64,000 nucleotides of DNA from Stropharia rugosoannulata. Taxonomy: Eukaryota > Basidiomycota > Agaricomycetes > Agaricales > Strophariaceae. The notes beneath the pieces were generated by a model. The model saw only the letters and a list, made by a program, of their open reading frames with translations, made no database searches and was not told the origin of the DNA. Every line of letters starts with the position of its first letter. Position 1 is the first letter of the stretch. The stretch is taken from contig JANCIK010000003.1 of the NCBI GenBank assembly GCA_028532985.1, positions 3,234,001 through 3,298,000 on the forward strand, written 5' to 3'. This document shows positions 12,696 to 25,607 of this stretch, piece after piece. The position numbers and the translations under genes are program-made.

Positions 12696-14002
12696 CTAAT
12701 GATTGAACTTGGCACTGCGCGAAGGTTCCCATGTCATCAGTGAGTCGCCAAGCGCAGTAGATGGACTTGGCTCGGCCGTAGAGATATCCCATGTTCCATT
12801 AGAAATGCTTCTTCCTGAGCCTGGCGATGCTGGGTGAGAAAATGGTTGCACAGCTTGATATATGTCAAACGATGAGCAGATAGAACTCTCTGAGAGTGGG
12901 CTCCTTTCTGAGGCACTTATCAATACATTCCTATGAAGATAAGTGAACAGATGAAGTATTCTGATTCCAATGAAAGACCTACGTGGTAAATGTGTCGAGC
13001 TCTGAGATACGCTGTTGTAATGGACAGAAGCCCCCCAAATGATGAGTTGGTGAGCGACTTAGAACATCCGAGGCCTTTCTCAGTCGAACTGACAGCTCCA
13101 GCATATTTTTATAATTCGTAGGGTCTTGAACACATCCGCAGTGGCCATATGGATTACCACAGTTGGAATGGTGTAGAATGGAAGTATCGTTCACTGTAAT
13201 GGCTGGATAATTCATGAGCATAGAGAAATCGTACTCAGAACTTGAGCCATGGCTCCCAACGACCGTCGGAGAAAAAGAATAGTCGTCAGTTGGCGTTGTC
13301 ACGCCAGGTGAGGATCCATCTAGAGATGTGTTTGCTCCAAATGACGACCAAGAATCTCCCTTTTCTGACGAGGACGAAGTATCCGGTGGGGAAGGAGCAT
13401 TGGAAGAGCCGGGTTTATCACCGCTAAGAGCACGCCATTTTTCTACGTCATCTGCAGTTTGAACCCAACGCGGAAGAGATCGATTCTTAAGCTGTGCATA
13501 GCCTTTTAGCCATTTACGAGATATTTTAGGCATCAATACCCACTTCTCTGACCACGCCCTCGAGCTCTGCCACTCGTTTGAGTAGCCTCGAGCTCTCATC
13601 TTGTGTGCCCGTCTGTTGGTTTGGGTCGTCAATCTCGTAGACACATAGTCCTGACTTTTACGTGTTTCAATTTTTGACGAAATATATATTTATCATCTGT
13701 TACTCACTAGTCCTAGCTGTACACAACGAGCGCACGCAGGCCGTTTTCTATCGCACTGCTCTGCCAATTAATGTGAAATATATAGATATTATAATCATCA
13801 CTGACCATGCGCTTGGATGTATGGCAGTTAATGCACGACTGAGTGGTTCTATTGCGTTGCCTGTATGAAGTTAGCTCAAACTGACCACTACCAGTTTACG
13901 AATTTCTGCACAGCACCTTTTTCGATGATCGCCTTCAGGGGCAGGCTTAGATTCGCTGGGCCTCTTGGTTTTGCGAGGTACGGTAGCGGCTTCAGAAGAC
14001 AT
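12696..14002 (-). CDS. Zn2Cys6 fungal transcription factor
   Basis: Reconstructed on the minus strand from exons 13917-14002, 13806-13860, 13708-13755, 13544-13654, 12983-13485 and 12696-12930, giving 345 residues with all phases consistent. Residues about 27-70 form a GAL4-type binuclear zinc cluster: basic EGDHRKRQRNRTTQSC, then C-x2-C-x6-C-x6-C-x2-C, and the last Cys in GLCVYEIDD, spread over four small exons. A short heptad-like linker (LLKRVAELEGVVRE) follows, as in dimerising family members. The rest is Ser/Pro-rich and contains a Cys/His cluster (HHSNCGNPYGHCGC, around residue 185). It should act in the nucleus as a DNA-binding regulator; the target is unknown. It lacks the large fungal middle homology region and is short for the class. 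Confidence 0.8.
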
Positions 14003-15934
14003 GAGGATTAAGAAGTGAAGATGAATCAATAGTATGAAGTGGACCCTAGTGGCACGCTATTTAACTGTTGTATTTGCATTTATAGGCTTGGCATTCGACG
14101 ATTCAAGATTCGCTCCCTGAGAAAGTCGCTAAACATCAACGTGATGTTTTCCCGACATTTAAAAGAATGCTTCCAGGAGAAAATGAATTTGTTGCGGTAC
14201 AACTTACCACGCTCATGGTAACCGAAGAACAGGACAGGCAGATAGTCTCAGATAGTGTGATAAGGCAGAATCATTGCGACCTTGTCGCACAAGCCTCTGG
14301 CCTGTCAAGGACTCCGTACCAAATAGACCAAATGCATACCCCTTTGATTTGTCTTTATTAACTCGATACACGTGCTCTGAGATCTGAGGAGTCAGGTAGA
14401 AATGAATAGTTCAACCTGTCGAGTGTTGTCTTAGTGCCTCCGGTGAATTTGTTATACGCACACATCAGAAGGGAATCTCCGTTAACAGCCACCCGCTCCC
14501 ACGAAATGAGTATCGGCGATTGTACTTAAACCCTATGAACCGATGCAGATAGTATGTACATCTGCATGTCTGTAAGGCATCATCAAACATAAGTATACAC
14601 TCGCTTATCACATCCAACCGGTGTATTTCTCAAATCGCACGTTTAGTTACTAGAATAATTCATGTGCATTCATTGGCTGTTGCAATACAAGGAAACTGCG
14701 CAGCCATTGTTCAGACCTTGCGCAGAACCCCTAGATTTATGTAACGGCATTCAAATGAAATGGGTAATATTAGAGCAGTTCAAGGATGATTTATTGTGTT
14801 GACGTAACAGAAAGGCCGGAATGCTTGTTGAAGCTCAGGAGAATATGTTTGCGTAGATTAATGCTACGTCAAATCAGAGGCATATACCCAGTTGACAGTA
14901 ATTACCATAAACTGCGTGGACCTCTAAATTCAATTTGCTTACTCAAAGGCATGGTTCTAAAATCAAGCATAACTTTTTCCATATAGTGATTCAGGTATTA
15001 GAGGTACACCGTACCCAATAATCTTCGGCGTCTTTTCCAGTATTGCCAAGATAGACCCAACCCACTACATTGGTATGGGATAGCAGAACGCGACTGCGGA
15101 TTCTTGCATCTTGTATAACTTCCCAAATTTGGTATTAAATCCAAAATGCCTCACGGAGAGGTACTTAGAGTGGCGGTTACTCCATTCCGAGGGATCCTAG
15201 GATATATAAAATAAGTAAGGGAACTGACAGCGGGTTTTTGAGTAATGCTCTTATATTTTGGTTCAGTGGGCTCACTCCTCGGCTTGGGCGCTTGTTGATG
15301 TCGGATAAATCCGAAATGATGCCAAAAGATAGAGTATGTGGTGACACCGGCGCCTCTTCAGTATCGCAATGGTACTTGTATTTTCAAATGCGTTTTCTGT
15401 CATCACTTTACAACCTAGTTCACAAGACATAATATATGTTTAGCTTAGTATTATTTTCACCTTTAACCAGTATTTTCCCGAGCCTGCCTTGTGCCGATGG
15501 GGTTATGTTCTGCTTTCTCAATTAAGCGGTGTCAATGAAGAAATTTTAAAATACGCTACTAGTATAGTCAGTACAAGACGAGTACATTTCTGGCCAAGCA
15601 AATTTTCACATCTTCCCGTTTTTCTGCAGTGTCCTCTTCTTTTTTCCCACTTCAACCAAGTAGAAACTATATTTTCTGCTGAGCTACTGATCAGTTTGAC
15701 TACAGGTACAGGCTCGATCCCGGATGTGAGATGCTATTATCTATTTTAAGAAGTTTGAGTAGCACGCCTTATCGTTATCATTGCAAGTGAAAGTACGAGT
15801 CCGTGAGCCATATGTACCAGTGTGTATTCTAAGCAAGAATAGACACAGACGGCTTACAGCCAGATTATATATGCAGAACTCTCTGGAATATCTTCACACG
15901 AAGCTGTTCACCGCTTTCCTCAAAGCAATATTAC
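14003..15934. other. Intergenic region, no gene recognised
   Basis: This 1.9-kb AT-rich stretch lies between the divergent Zn2Cys6 and isochorismatase-like genes. Only short, unlinked open frames are present. It must hold both promoters, but no motif can be assigned. Confidence 0.5.
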
Positions 15935-17147
15935 ATGGGCACTACGCGCTCCATGCCTGCAGCAACCGAGCCTATTCACAACACACCAATTTCAGACCTT
16001 ATCATGCGTCCTAAAGTACCATCTCCAGTGGAGTACGGAAACGACACAGATTTCTGGGTGGAATACCCGTCTGGTCTCGTCGATCTCTCACGCAGCAGCC
16101 ACTTGCCTCCAGATGCTGAGGCTGCTGCAAAGGCTGTTCCTCCTTCTATAAGACCGACACAAGCCGAAATTGTAGTAGATGGTGATCGCGTAATACGGGT
16201 TGAGAAGGAGAGAACTGCGATTGTCATTATCGATATGCAGAAGTTCGTCGAACAGTTGTAGAATTCGGTGAAGTCAATCACTGATGTTGGGTTTTACATC
16301 TAGCTTCTTCTTACATCCAGATCTGCGTGCACATCCACTCGGCCTCGCTTGCGTCGACCCTCTGCTCAAGGTTGTCCCAGCTGTTCGATCGATGGGCTCA
16401 AAGGTCCTTTGGGTGTGAGTGCACTTTATCCGGCAGATGACTTGATCTATAAATAACATATGGGGTAGAAACTGGGGTTTAACAGACCACGAGCTCAAGA
16501 CCCTCCCGCCTTCCCTAATCCGCTCCTTCAGGAAGCATAACGGAGGGGGGTTCGGCTCAGAGCTTCCTGGCAACTTTGGCAGGTTGCTCATGCGTGATGC
16601 ATATAATTCGGAGCTGTACGGTCCGCTCCAGGAAGAGTTCGTCAAAGGTAGAGAGGCCGGGACGGACTTCTGGATCCATAAGAATCGGTGTGTGCAAGAG
16701 GCCCTATGAGACAGCACACGTAGCTGATAAGCGTCGTTTATTTTCAATGTTTCGAAGCATGAGTGGCATATGGGGCTATCAGACCGCGCTGGACTTGTTC
16801 CTCAAGGAGAATGGAATCACCACTCTGCTTTTGTCTGGCGTAAATACCGACCAGGTAAGATGGCTGTGCATGCGTCATTGGAGTAAGATCACTGAACCCG
16901 AAGATTAAACCTGTGCAGTGCGTTTTAGGAACACTTGTCGATGCGTATTTCCGTGGTTATGATTGTATTGTACTGGAGGACGCGACGGCTACTACCTCTC
17001 CCGAGGGTGGCTATTCTAACATGGTGTATAATGCCGGTAATGTGAGCCACCTCTTTTCCACGAAAAGAGACGCTTGGCTAAATTCAACATTAGAGTTACG
17101 GATTCGTAACGGATACCGCGAAGGTCATAGCTGCTGCGCAGAAGTGA
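15935..17147 (+). CDS. Isochorismatase-like cysteine hydrolase
   Basis: Exons 15935-16242, 16304-16414, 16469-16687, 16758-16854, 16919-17041 and 17094-17147 give 303 residues. A second in-frame ATG at 15953 would give 297. The fold signature is clear: beta strand TAIVIIDMQNFF carrying the catalytic Asp, a loop with GLTDHEL, and the nucleophile region LLLSGVNTDQCVLGT with the Cys, preceded by the cis-peptide loop typical of the family. The protein ends in SYGFVTDTAKVIAAAQK. Members hydrolyse amides or isochorismate in the cytosol; the substrate here cannot be told. A roughly 90-residue N-terminal extension before the hydrolase core carries no obvious targeting signal. Confidence 0.85.
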
Positions 17148-17452
17148 TGTTTCAACAACACTCGAGGTCAAGTAAGGCAATCAATTAGCGATATCTGGGA
17201 AATTTTTTGTTAAATAAGTCTCATACAATGCTACGGTCTGATTCAATGACTTTGCAATGTGGATAGAAGAGCGCATATGGGGATCAGTTTTTTCTGGTCA
17301 CATAGCTGCGTTAATAGATACAAAGTTTATTCATATACATGGGACAGTTGATAACCTCCAGTAAGCCTGGAGTGCAATGTTCTCTGTCGAGGCTAAAAAT
17401 ATACAGGTGTACTCATAATCAATTGGTTGTCTGAAGAGGGCGGACCTGCAGG
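17148..17452. other. Convergent 3' intergenic region
   Basis: About 305 bp lie between two genes pointing at each other. Nothing beyond presumed 3' untranslated sequence is seen. Confidence 0.5.
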
Positions 17453-19371
17453 TCATAGACGCACATCAAAATGATCAGCATCCTCAGTTTGCGGTGATAA
17501 ACTCGAAACACGTACATCTAGAAGAGTCCTCCGAGTAAATCGATCTGGCGGGCGATGTTCGGATATGGGACTCGGTGGATTAGAGTCATGTGAATTAGAC
17601 GAAGTTGAAGTGGGTGGAGTGGGTGGTGCGTAACCAGCGTACTTGGCACTTTCCCGGAGGTGAGAACGGGGGGGCCTCGGGGGAACGGGTACATTCGACT
17701 CCCGTGGGGCAGCTGCCTCGCGCTGAAGCAGCTTCGAAGGCTCCACCTCTGCGGGGAAATGTACGTCTTCATCCGCAGCCAGCGTGGCAGGATAGACTGA
17801 CGGCGTCGAAGGTGTGTACGAGTGCCTGAAACGTGCCCGGTCGGGGATCTCGACGGCCTGGGAAACACCCATGCGCCCTTCAGCATAACCCGAAGAAGGC
17901 TCATTACCGCTGCTTGCCAAGGACAATGGATAGGGATCAGGATAGAGCGTGAACGGTCCCTGTGGAAGGGCGCGGTAATTCCTAGTGACCTGGCCATCTC
18001 CAAGTAAATGATCTGGGCTAGTGCGCACCCAACGAGAATCATCATGGTGAGAATCGACAGAGTGGCCAATGGGTTCTGTCTTGGGTTCGTGCTCATGTTC
18101 GAATGTCGGGTCCTGGAAGGGGTTAGCAGAGCTCGAGAATATGATGGGGCGCGGGTGCTGCTGCTGCATTCCTGCCAACCAACGGCGCCGGCGATTAGAA
18201 GCGCGTTTACGTCGAGCACAATAGAATATCCCTGCCACAATCGCAGCCACGGCAATGCCGACGACGACAAAAACGCCCGCTACCGCGCCTTGGTTGTGGA
18301 AAAATCTGCGGTTCAAGAAGTGAATATGGCGAAGCGCCCAATGGTAAGTCCGAAGAAGCATACCCGTTATTACTTGATGCCAAGTCCTGAGATGCGCCAT
18401 TGAAGTTCGGGTTTGCGACGACATGTGTGAAAGTGGCAGCGACGCCATCGGCTTCCGTCGACGTGCTTATAACGGTGATCAAAGCAGGTGTCGTTACAAT
18501 TGCAGTTCCATTGGCAGCTGTCGATGTAAAAGCCACGGGGGCCGCAAAGGTGCTATCTGGCTGTGTGGTGATCGTACTGGTTGTTGGTACACTTGGTGCA
18601 TGTACAACGACCACTGTCATCCGAGTGAGTTGCAGTGTAATATAAGCCATAAGGAGACAAACCAGAAGTAGTAGTACCAGTGGTAGTAGAGGATACTGGA
18701 GTATGATTAGTTATTGGTGTAGAAAAACTGGGGGACGCAGGCGGAGCACTACTAGATGCCTTGGGAGGAGCAGGTGGTTCCGTTGGAGGAGGGGGACTAG
18801 ATGTGACTGAACTGTGGGCTGACGAGCTTGCAGGAGGCGATGAAGAAACAGGATGATTGTTGGGCAACGAGGGAGAAGGCTGCGCAGATGACGACGGCTT
18901 CGCACTCGTGGAGGGCGGTTTGTCCGGCTGCGTAGAGCTTGGCATGCTACATCACAGTAGAATATTGGAATTATGGAAATACGGTATGTAGCAGCAAACA
19001 AACGAACTTTGGGTTTGCAGAGACTACGGGAGCTTTTCCAGGTGCTGGGGGCGTTGTCTGCTCCGCCGAGCTTGTTTTTGAATTTGTGACTTGAGGCGTA
19101 CTTTTGGCAGCGTCAGGAACAGTCGATGTCATAGGAGAAGGGGGGCCGGTGGAGGATGAAACGACTTCAGCTGTCGAGCGTGTAGCCGGAAAGCTAGTCG
19201 TACCGGGTGCAGCACTAGACTAATATTGTTCAGCATCAAGTCCAGGGTACAGTAATTCAATTGACATACAATAGTTAAATTCCTAGCACTCGAAGGTGTA
19301 GTGAGCCCTGCTTGATCAGACTGGGACTGTGTCGATGGAACGAAAGTGCTGTTAGCCAACGAAGAGATCAT
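17453..19371 (-). CDS. Ser/Thr/Pro-rich single-pass membrane protein (sensor- or mucin-like)
   Basis: Minus-strand exons 19270-19371, 19008-19219, 18663-18946, 18364-18613 and 17453-18305 join in frame for 566 residues. The first half is almost entirely Ser, Thr, Pro and Ala, as in O-glycosylated wall-spanning domains. One membrane helix follows (GAVAGVFVVVGIAVAAIVAG, about residue 285), then a basic stop-transfer stretch (ARRKRASNRRRRW) and a long cytoplasmic tail with PPRPPR and PPTPPTSTSS motifs. This is the layout of fungal Mid2/Wsc-like surface proteins, without their cysteine-rich domain. No signal peptide is present at the ATG used, so at least one 5' exon is probably missing; an acceptor-like tag lies just before this ATG and a good donor (gtaagt) about 85 bp further upstream, but I could not find an in-frame first exon. 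Confidence 0.7.
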
Positions 19372-20396
19372 CGGCTAGGAGTGCGAGAATGCGTAGACAC
19401 CTCTATGTGGTATCTAGCGATCGCATGGGCGGGGAGAAGAAGACTTACCACTGCACTTCAGCGAGGCTTCATATGTCTCCCAAGGAGAGTAGAGAACCTG
19501 GGGACGCAATATGGCCCGTAAAAGCTCCTTCTAATGTTATCTATCCGCCCCAGAAATAGATACGACATGGCGAGCTACGTGTCAGGCCGACATGTGAGCG
19601 ATTTATTTCCTGTTAGAGAGGAGTACCGACTGTAGTGCAAATGGCCCAGTCACTTGATAGACTAGGTGCCGGTGGATCAGTGGCGAGCTTCGGTCCAGAT
19701 ACCTAAAACGCTCCCCCACGGTCCTGTCTGTACCGTGGAAGCGACAATATGAGCGGAGAATAGAACACACCACACGGTAGTGAAGGAGAGAGCATGATGA
19801 AAGGTTTCAAAGAAGCTATACTCGGCTGCGTGATGCCATGTGAACATTTCCAATTCCGGCTCTGCAAGGCCCGTCTAGCGATTGAGGAATCTCCGGGCGG
19901 TCATGTTAGAGGCATGAGTTGTACGTTAGAACCTTGATACCGTATGCACAGGCGTTCGTTACGCATGGATAAAAGACAGCTAAATATAGCAATAATTCCA
20001 AAGGTCACTTGTACATATTATCCAATTGTAGATGAAGCAGGATTCAAGGATGAATGCAGATGGTCTAAGAAATGAAAGAGGTAAATTGTTCAGGGAGGTG
20101 GAGTAAATATTTCCGTGTGACTGGGTGCAAGCGATAAGACTGCATTTCAGAGGCAACAAAAAAAACTACTCACGATATGATGCGAATGGAACAACGCATG
20201 CGAGATATAATACTATACGACTGGGTATGGCGAATCGAAATAGAAACAAAACAGAGACGTGGAAAGCGAGCGTGCTAAAATGCTAAAATCGCAGCAGCGA
20301 AATCAATGTTGTGTGAGAACATGCACAGTAGAAAAATGATTACATTGGAGTTAGACTTACCTGGAAATCCGGGGAACTGATAGGCAATATCCGTGG
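19372..20396. other. Intergenic region; likely holds the missing 5' exon of the surface protein
   Basis: About 1 kb. The minus strand around 19,452 has a good donor-like site (gtaagt) and an acceptor just before 19,371, so part of this region is probably transcribed with the 17,453-19,371 gene. The remainder, up to the Rab gene stop, shows nothing I can name. Confidence 0.4.
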
Positions 20397-21550
<1,154 letters not shown>

Positions 21551-21930
21551 GGCAAGAAACTGAACCAGGACAAGGAAGGGGGGAATAACGAGACGAGAGC
21601 GCGATTCAGGATCCAAGACCTGAACCTGCCTCATGGGCACTGTCGCACTAAACCCCGTTTATGAGTCTGATCAGGTACAATCATGTGACCCTTGTCTGTA
21701 CTCAAAAAATACACACAAGACAAACTTATCGACGGATGCACTGGTCCTCATAGCTATGCCGATCTTTTCGGTCTAAGTCAAGCTCAAGTTAACATTTGTA
21801 TGTCTTATGGTTTGACGAATTGCCATCATAGTCCGGTATGAGCATGGATAAACAAAAAGCCTATTTTAATCGCACTGATTAATCAATGCACTCTCAAGAG
21901 TCAAGTTCGTTTTGTTGCTAGAACAGATGA
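21551..21930. other. Intergenic region upstream of the Rab4 gene
   Basis: About 380 bp between two minus-strand genes: the Rab4 promoter and the 3' flank of the D-serine dehydratase-like gene. No motif is recognised. Confidence 0.5.
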
Positions 21931-23556
21931 TTACCAGCCCTTCCAAGGGACCCAGATGTCAACAACTTTCTTTCCATCCTCAACATCCGAATCAACAATG
22001 TAGTACCATGGATACGCCTTTTCAAGCAAGGTTATCGCCAATACACTTGTCTCAGAAACATAAAACACTTACTGCAGCTATAAGACAGGCATGCTGGCCA
22101 ACAATGTCGACGATGGTTCCCAAAGCCAGGGGTTCACTTGCTTTTCCTTCCTTGCAAGACAAAATGCCGTGCTCTTGAGATATCCTAGACAGCGTCCACG
22201 GCCGTCCCACAACCTCGCCGAAGGTCTTGGATGGTCCAGTATCCTTACTGAAAGCGATTGCTCCAGCGTCGACTATTGCTTCATCCTCTCCGTTCACGCC
22301 TCGGGCGGGATAATAAGAGACAACAGTAGCACGAACATACTGCGAGATCCGGCTATGGTCTATCATGCCTGTATGTTGTTGCTGCAGATCAAGCATAGGA
22401 TAATTACCTGCGGCAGAAGCTTAATTTATATCGTTGTATATCCAGTAGTAGACAGGCATACCTGCATGCAGCTCAAGTGCGCCGTACAGCATCTGTGAAA
22501 GGAGCTGTTTTGTTTCTGCACTTGCAGCATGAGCCGTAGGCGTCGATCCAACAGACAAGACGAACGGCTTCGATACCACTGCGTCGGGGTACGAGTTCGC
22601 AATCCTATCAAGCGCCGATTTAGCCGCAGTGTTAACCGACTCCACTTCTTTTGACAGGAACTCAGAAGCCTCGGACAGTGAAGTCGACCCGTAAGAATTG
22701 CCTGCGTGTCCGTAAAACCCGTGCAGAATAATCGCGGGAGACTTCAGCAGAGCTTCGAGCAGCGCGTGGAACTCGCTCGAGTCAGGGACGACACCAGCGC
22801 GGCTGTTTTTATAGATTAGCATAATGCTCTCCAGTATACGATCTAGTTTGCATACTTTTGGCCACCATTGATCTTGACAAAGACAGACCAACGTCTTGCT
22901 ACACCCTGGCTAAGCTCGTAGGCCTCCAGAAATTTGACTTGATCAGGATGATCAACCAACAACCTGACGGTCCCGCCTTTGGCTTCAAGTACGTTACGCA
23001 GCGAAGATAAATCCTTCACTTTATTTATAGCCACAGGGAGGCCGTAAAGGATCTATGAATGACAGATTTTAAAGTAAAAACGAAGCCTGATTGATCATAT
23101 GCTCTCACATCGTTCACCGTAGAATCGGCAACCAAACCCCCTTGGACCACCTCCCAAGCCTCCATCATCGTAGAGACTACGACAGCGTGCGTCCGATCTT
23201 CCTGGGATGACAGTTGCAATCGAGTGCCCTCTACGGTCTTTATGGAATCAGTCAGCTCGTGCTCAGGCATATACACTATAGGGGTCCGATACTTTGTGAG
23301 TCTTGAGGTGAGCACGGAACGTCGCGCCCCATTCTCGAGCTTTCTTGTGCATATTCGCGCAATTTGCAGCAAAGCGCCTGCGGTCAATAATAAGAGCAGG
23401 CGTTCTGAGCCCATCCAGTGATTGGCCTACGAAGGCATCCACAAGTCGTGCTTTATGCGGTCTAACAAGGAGGTCGATAGGTGTCGTCGATTGAGCTGTC
23501 ATGTTCCGAAGAGATAGCTCGTTGGATTGAAGCTCGTCGCTCAAGTAATGGTTCAA
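21931..23556 (-). CDS. DSD1: D-serine dehydratase-like PLP enzyme (alanine racemase fold)
   Basis: Minus-strand exons 23293-23556, 23109-23237, 22856-23052, 22462-22802, 22073-22407 and 21931-22017 give 450 residues. A second ATG 54 bases downstream (MTAQSTTP) would give 432. The N-terminal barrel begins LRTPALIIDRRRFAANC and carries the PLP-binding lysine segment FRAHLKTHK. Further signatures are GFYGHAGNSYG and SVGSTPTA. Near the end, GQHACL supplies the His-x-Cys pair that binds zinc in the yeast Dsd1 family, and the protein ends in VDIWVPWKGW. The family converts D-serine (or D-threonine) to the 2-oxoacid and ammonia, through an enamine/imine intermediate. It acts in the cytosol. Assignment to D-serine rather than another 3-hydroxy D-amino acid is by similarity only. 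Confidence 0.88.
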
Positions 23557-23887
23557 TTTGATTGTCCGTGTTTATAGAAGCGCAATTCGTTGCTTGTACC
23601 GCAAGATGGATTAGAGCCATGTGACGATGCAGAAGGTTTTGGTTAACTTGGACAATATACGATGATGTCGAATGGCGAGGTTAGGTAAGAAATGACGGTC
23701 CGGAACTGCCGCTGCATGGAATCAGACCTTAAGTTGTGTGGACCTCAACCAGACCTCAACCAAACCTGGTCGTTGCCTGGATGCATAAAGAGTTGTCCTG
23801 CACGACAAATTTCCTGCGAGAAATTAAGACTTTTATTTGAACATGAGATTAACGAGAACCACCGCAAATTAGGCCGGCAAAATTAAG

Positions 23888-24000
23888 AACGAGCAAGCAG
23901 GCGGAGCAAATAGACACGCAGAGCAAGCGACATAGACAGGCAGAGCAAACGGGCTTAGGAGGCGCAAGACAGGCGGACGGAATGGTATAGTAAGCAGGCA
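23888..24000. repeat. Imperfect purine-rich tandem array
   Basis: The unit is roughly gAGCAa(a/g)C(a/g)GGC with variable spacing. At least six AGCAA, AGACAGG or GGCGGA elements recur in about 110 bp. It lies about 330 bp upstream of the D-serine dehydratase-like start. Confidence 0.45.
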
Positions 24001-25348
24001 AAGAAAATGGCTATTTTGATTAAAAAACCTGTATATATGCGTACAAAAAGCTATTAGTAGTAGTTACAATGGGCACTAATTATAATCAACGAACCTGACT
24101 GCAAAAGAGCATGGCGCAAATTTCGCGCTGGAAGCTCTGCATTGTACGCTGTATCTTGTTTTTAGTGCTAGTTTGAGAGTATTGGCCTTTGTTTTCGAGC
24201 GTCTGCATTGGTCTCTTCCGAATGGTTAAGTTTGAGCATGCGATCCGGCCCATTTCACAGCATTGTCGGCGTCAGTAACGAGGCTGCCTATGTTTTCCTC
24301 TTCGTCGTTAAACGGTGCTCCATGCTCCAGTTCGTGAAGTACCAGAGAGATACATGTGCGTCCTTCTGTAAGCAGGCGGGAAAATATAGGCATCCCAAGC
24401 AGTAAGGGATGGAGAGAAGTCGACCTCTGTAAAGACTTCGTCTTATTTTTTCGGTCCTCTCTTTCTGCTTCCACGATGCATAATCGTTTTGGTTTTTTAT
24501 TGAAAGGCTTTTCTCATCCGCAGGGAAATTGGGACGCGACACGTCGTGAAGATTAACCTTGGATTAGCCAAGGATCAACGTGGAAAGACGCCATTGTAGT
24601 AGACCAAATGGAAAAAGCAAAGAACAATCAAAGGTGAATTGAAGCCAGTACGGGTAGATATCTCGGATAGCAACTCTTAAAATTTCGAGGTGCAAGAAGA
24701 GAGACAAAGGAGAGAGCAGACTCGAAATCGCTGTTATTGTTTGGTTATTGTGACACAGACTGTCGTCACGCTCGAAATTTAGCGGTCCGGACTCCCGCTC
24801 GCGTGGTATGTGCTTATTTCGGCCATTCTTAGCCAATCTTGGCCCTTGGAGTTAGTTGATAATTTGATGGCTTGGCTACGAAATGACATACTTAATTAAA
24901 AGCGCCCACCCCCACTTGAAATATCCAATACATGTAAGAGCATATAAGATCGTGTATACCATCGGATGACAACCGATTTATGCTAGTCCAAAACTTCCTC
25001 ACAAAAAGCATGGATTTGTGGGCAATGTATTGTCGATTTCAAGAAATTAATACGCATTATGGCATTGAGTCAAATATGCTGGAAAGAATTATGCAAAACA
25101 CAGTTTGAACTGAAGACCACCTTAAAGCCCATTTAAACAAACAGAATCGGGCAACGTTCCCATGAGACAATTATTTAACCAATATACATATGTGATAAGA
25201 CTTTTCTAACCTATCGCAACAGCCAATGATGCCTTGAGGGAGCTTGAGGGATGATGCATCGATGCCGCGCATGCTTGTCACGGCATACTGCATCGACTGC
25301 TTGGCGTGCATCTTTCAGATTAGTACCTCCACCATCAAACTCAACGTA

Positions 25349-25371
25349 AACGTTGAACGTTGAACGTTGAA
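25349..25371. repeat. Three tandem copies of AACGTTG
   Basis: Three consecutive 7-bp units, each containing the palindrome AACGTT, are followed by AA. They lie about 240 bp upstream of the start of the kinase-like gene on the plus strand, where they could be binding sites. Confidence 0.6.
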
Positions 25372-25607
25372 TCATTTAACCCAGAATTCGACTCTTGACC
25401 ACGGAGAATGTGTAACAACAAAACAGAATCCTAAAGAGGAATTATCGACGGACCAAAAAGGATCGAAATGAAACCTTTGCCACAGTGTGACCACTGCCAG
25501 TACCACCCGGCGCTCCAACTACGGAAAATCAATATTAAATGTTTCTCCCCCGATCCCTGGACTAGCCAAACATCGCAGTAGCGACAGGGTCACCCTGAAC
25601 CTCAACC

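Larger units (their letters stand above)
23557..25607. other. Divergent intergenic region with short imperfect repeats
   Basis: Two kb lie between the divergent D-serine dehydratase-like and pseudokinase-like genes. At about 23,888-24,000 there is a purine-rich array of imperfect units around GAGCAAGCAGGCGG and GCAGAGCAAGCGACATAGACAG. At 25,349-25,371 there are three exact copies of AACGTTG. No coding region is supported. Confidence 0.45.

Noticed and set aside
12979..13644. 221-residue minus-strand frame starting MSTRLTTQTN as a separate gene
   Set aside because: Its first third is out of frame with the zinc cluster; splicing at 13,543/13,486 brings the correct frame and makes it part of the Zn2Cys6 gene.
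18207..18650. Open frame on the minus strand starting MAYITLQLTRM
   Set aside because: It is read from inside an intron into the real exon 18364-18613 of the surface-protein gene and then past its donor; only the middle part is coding.
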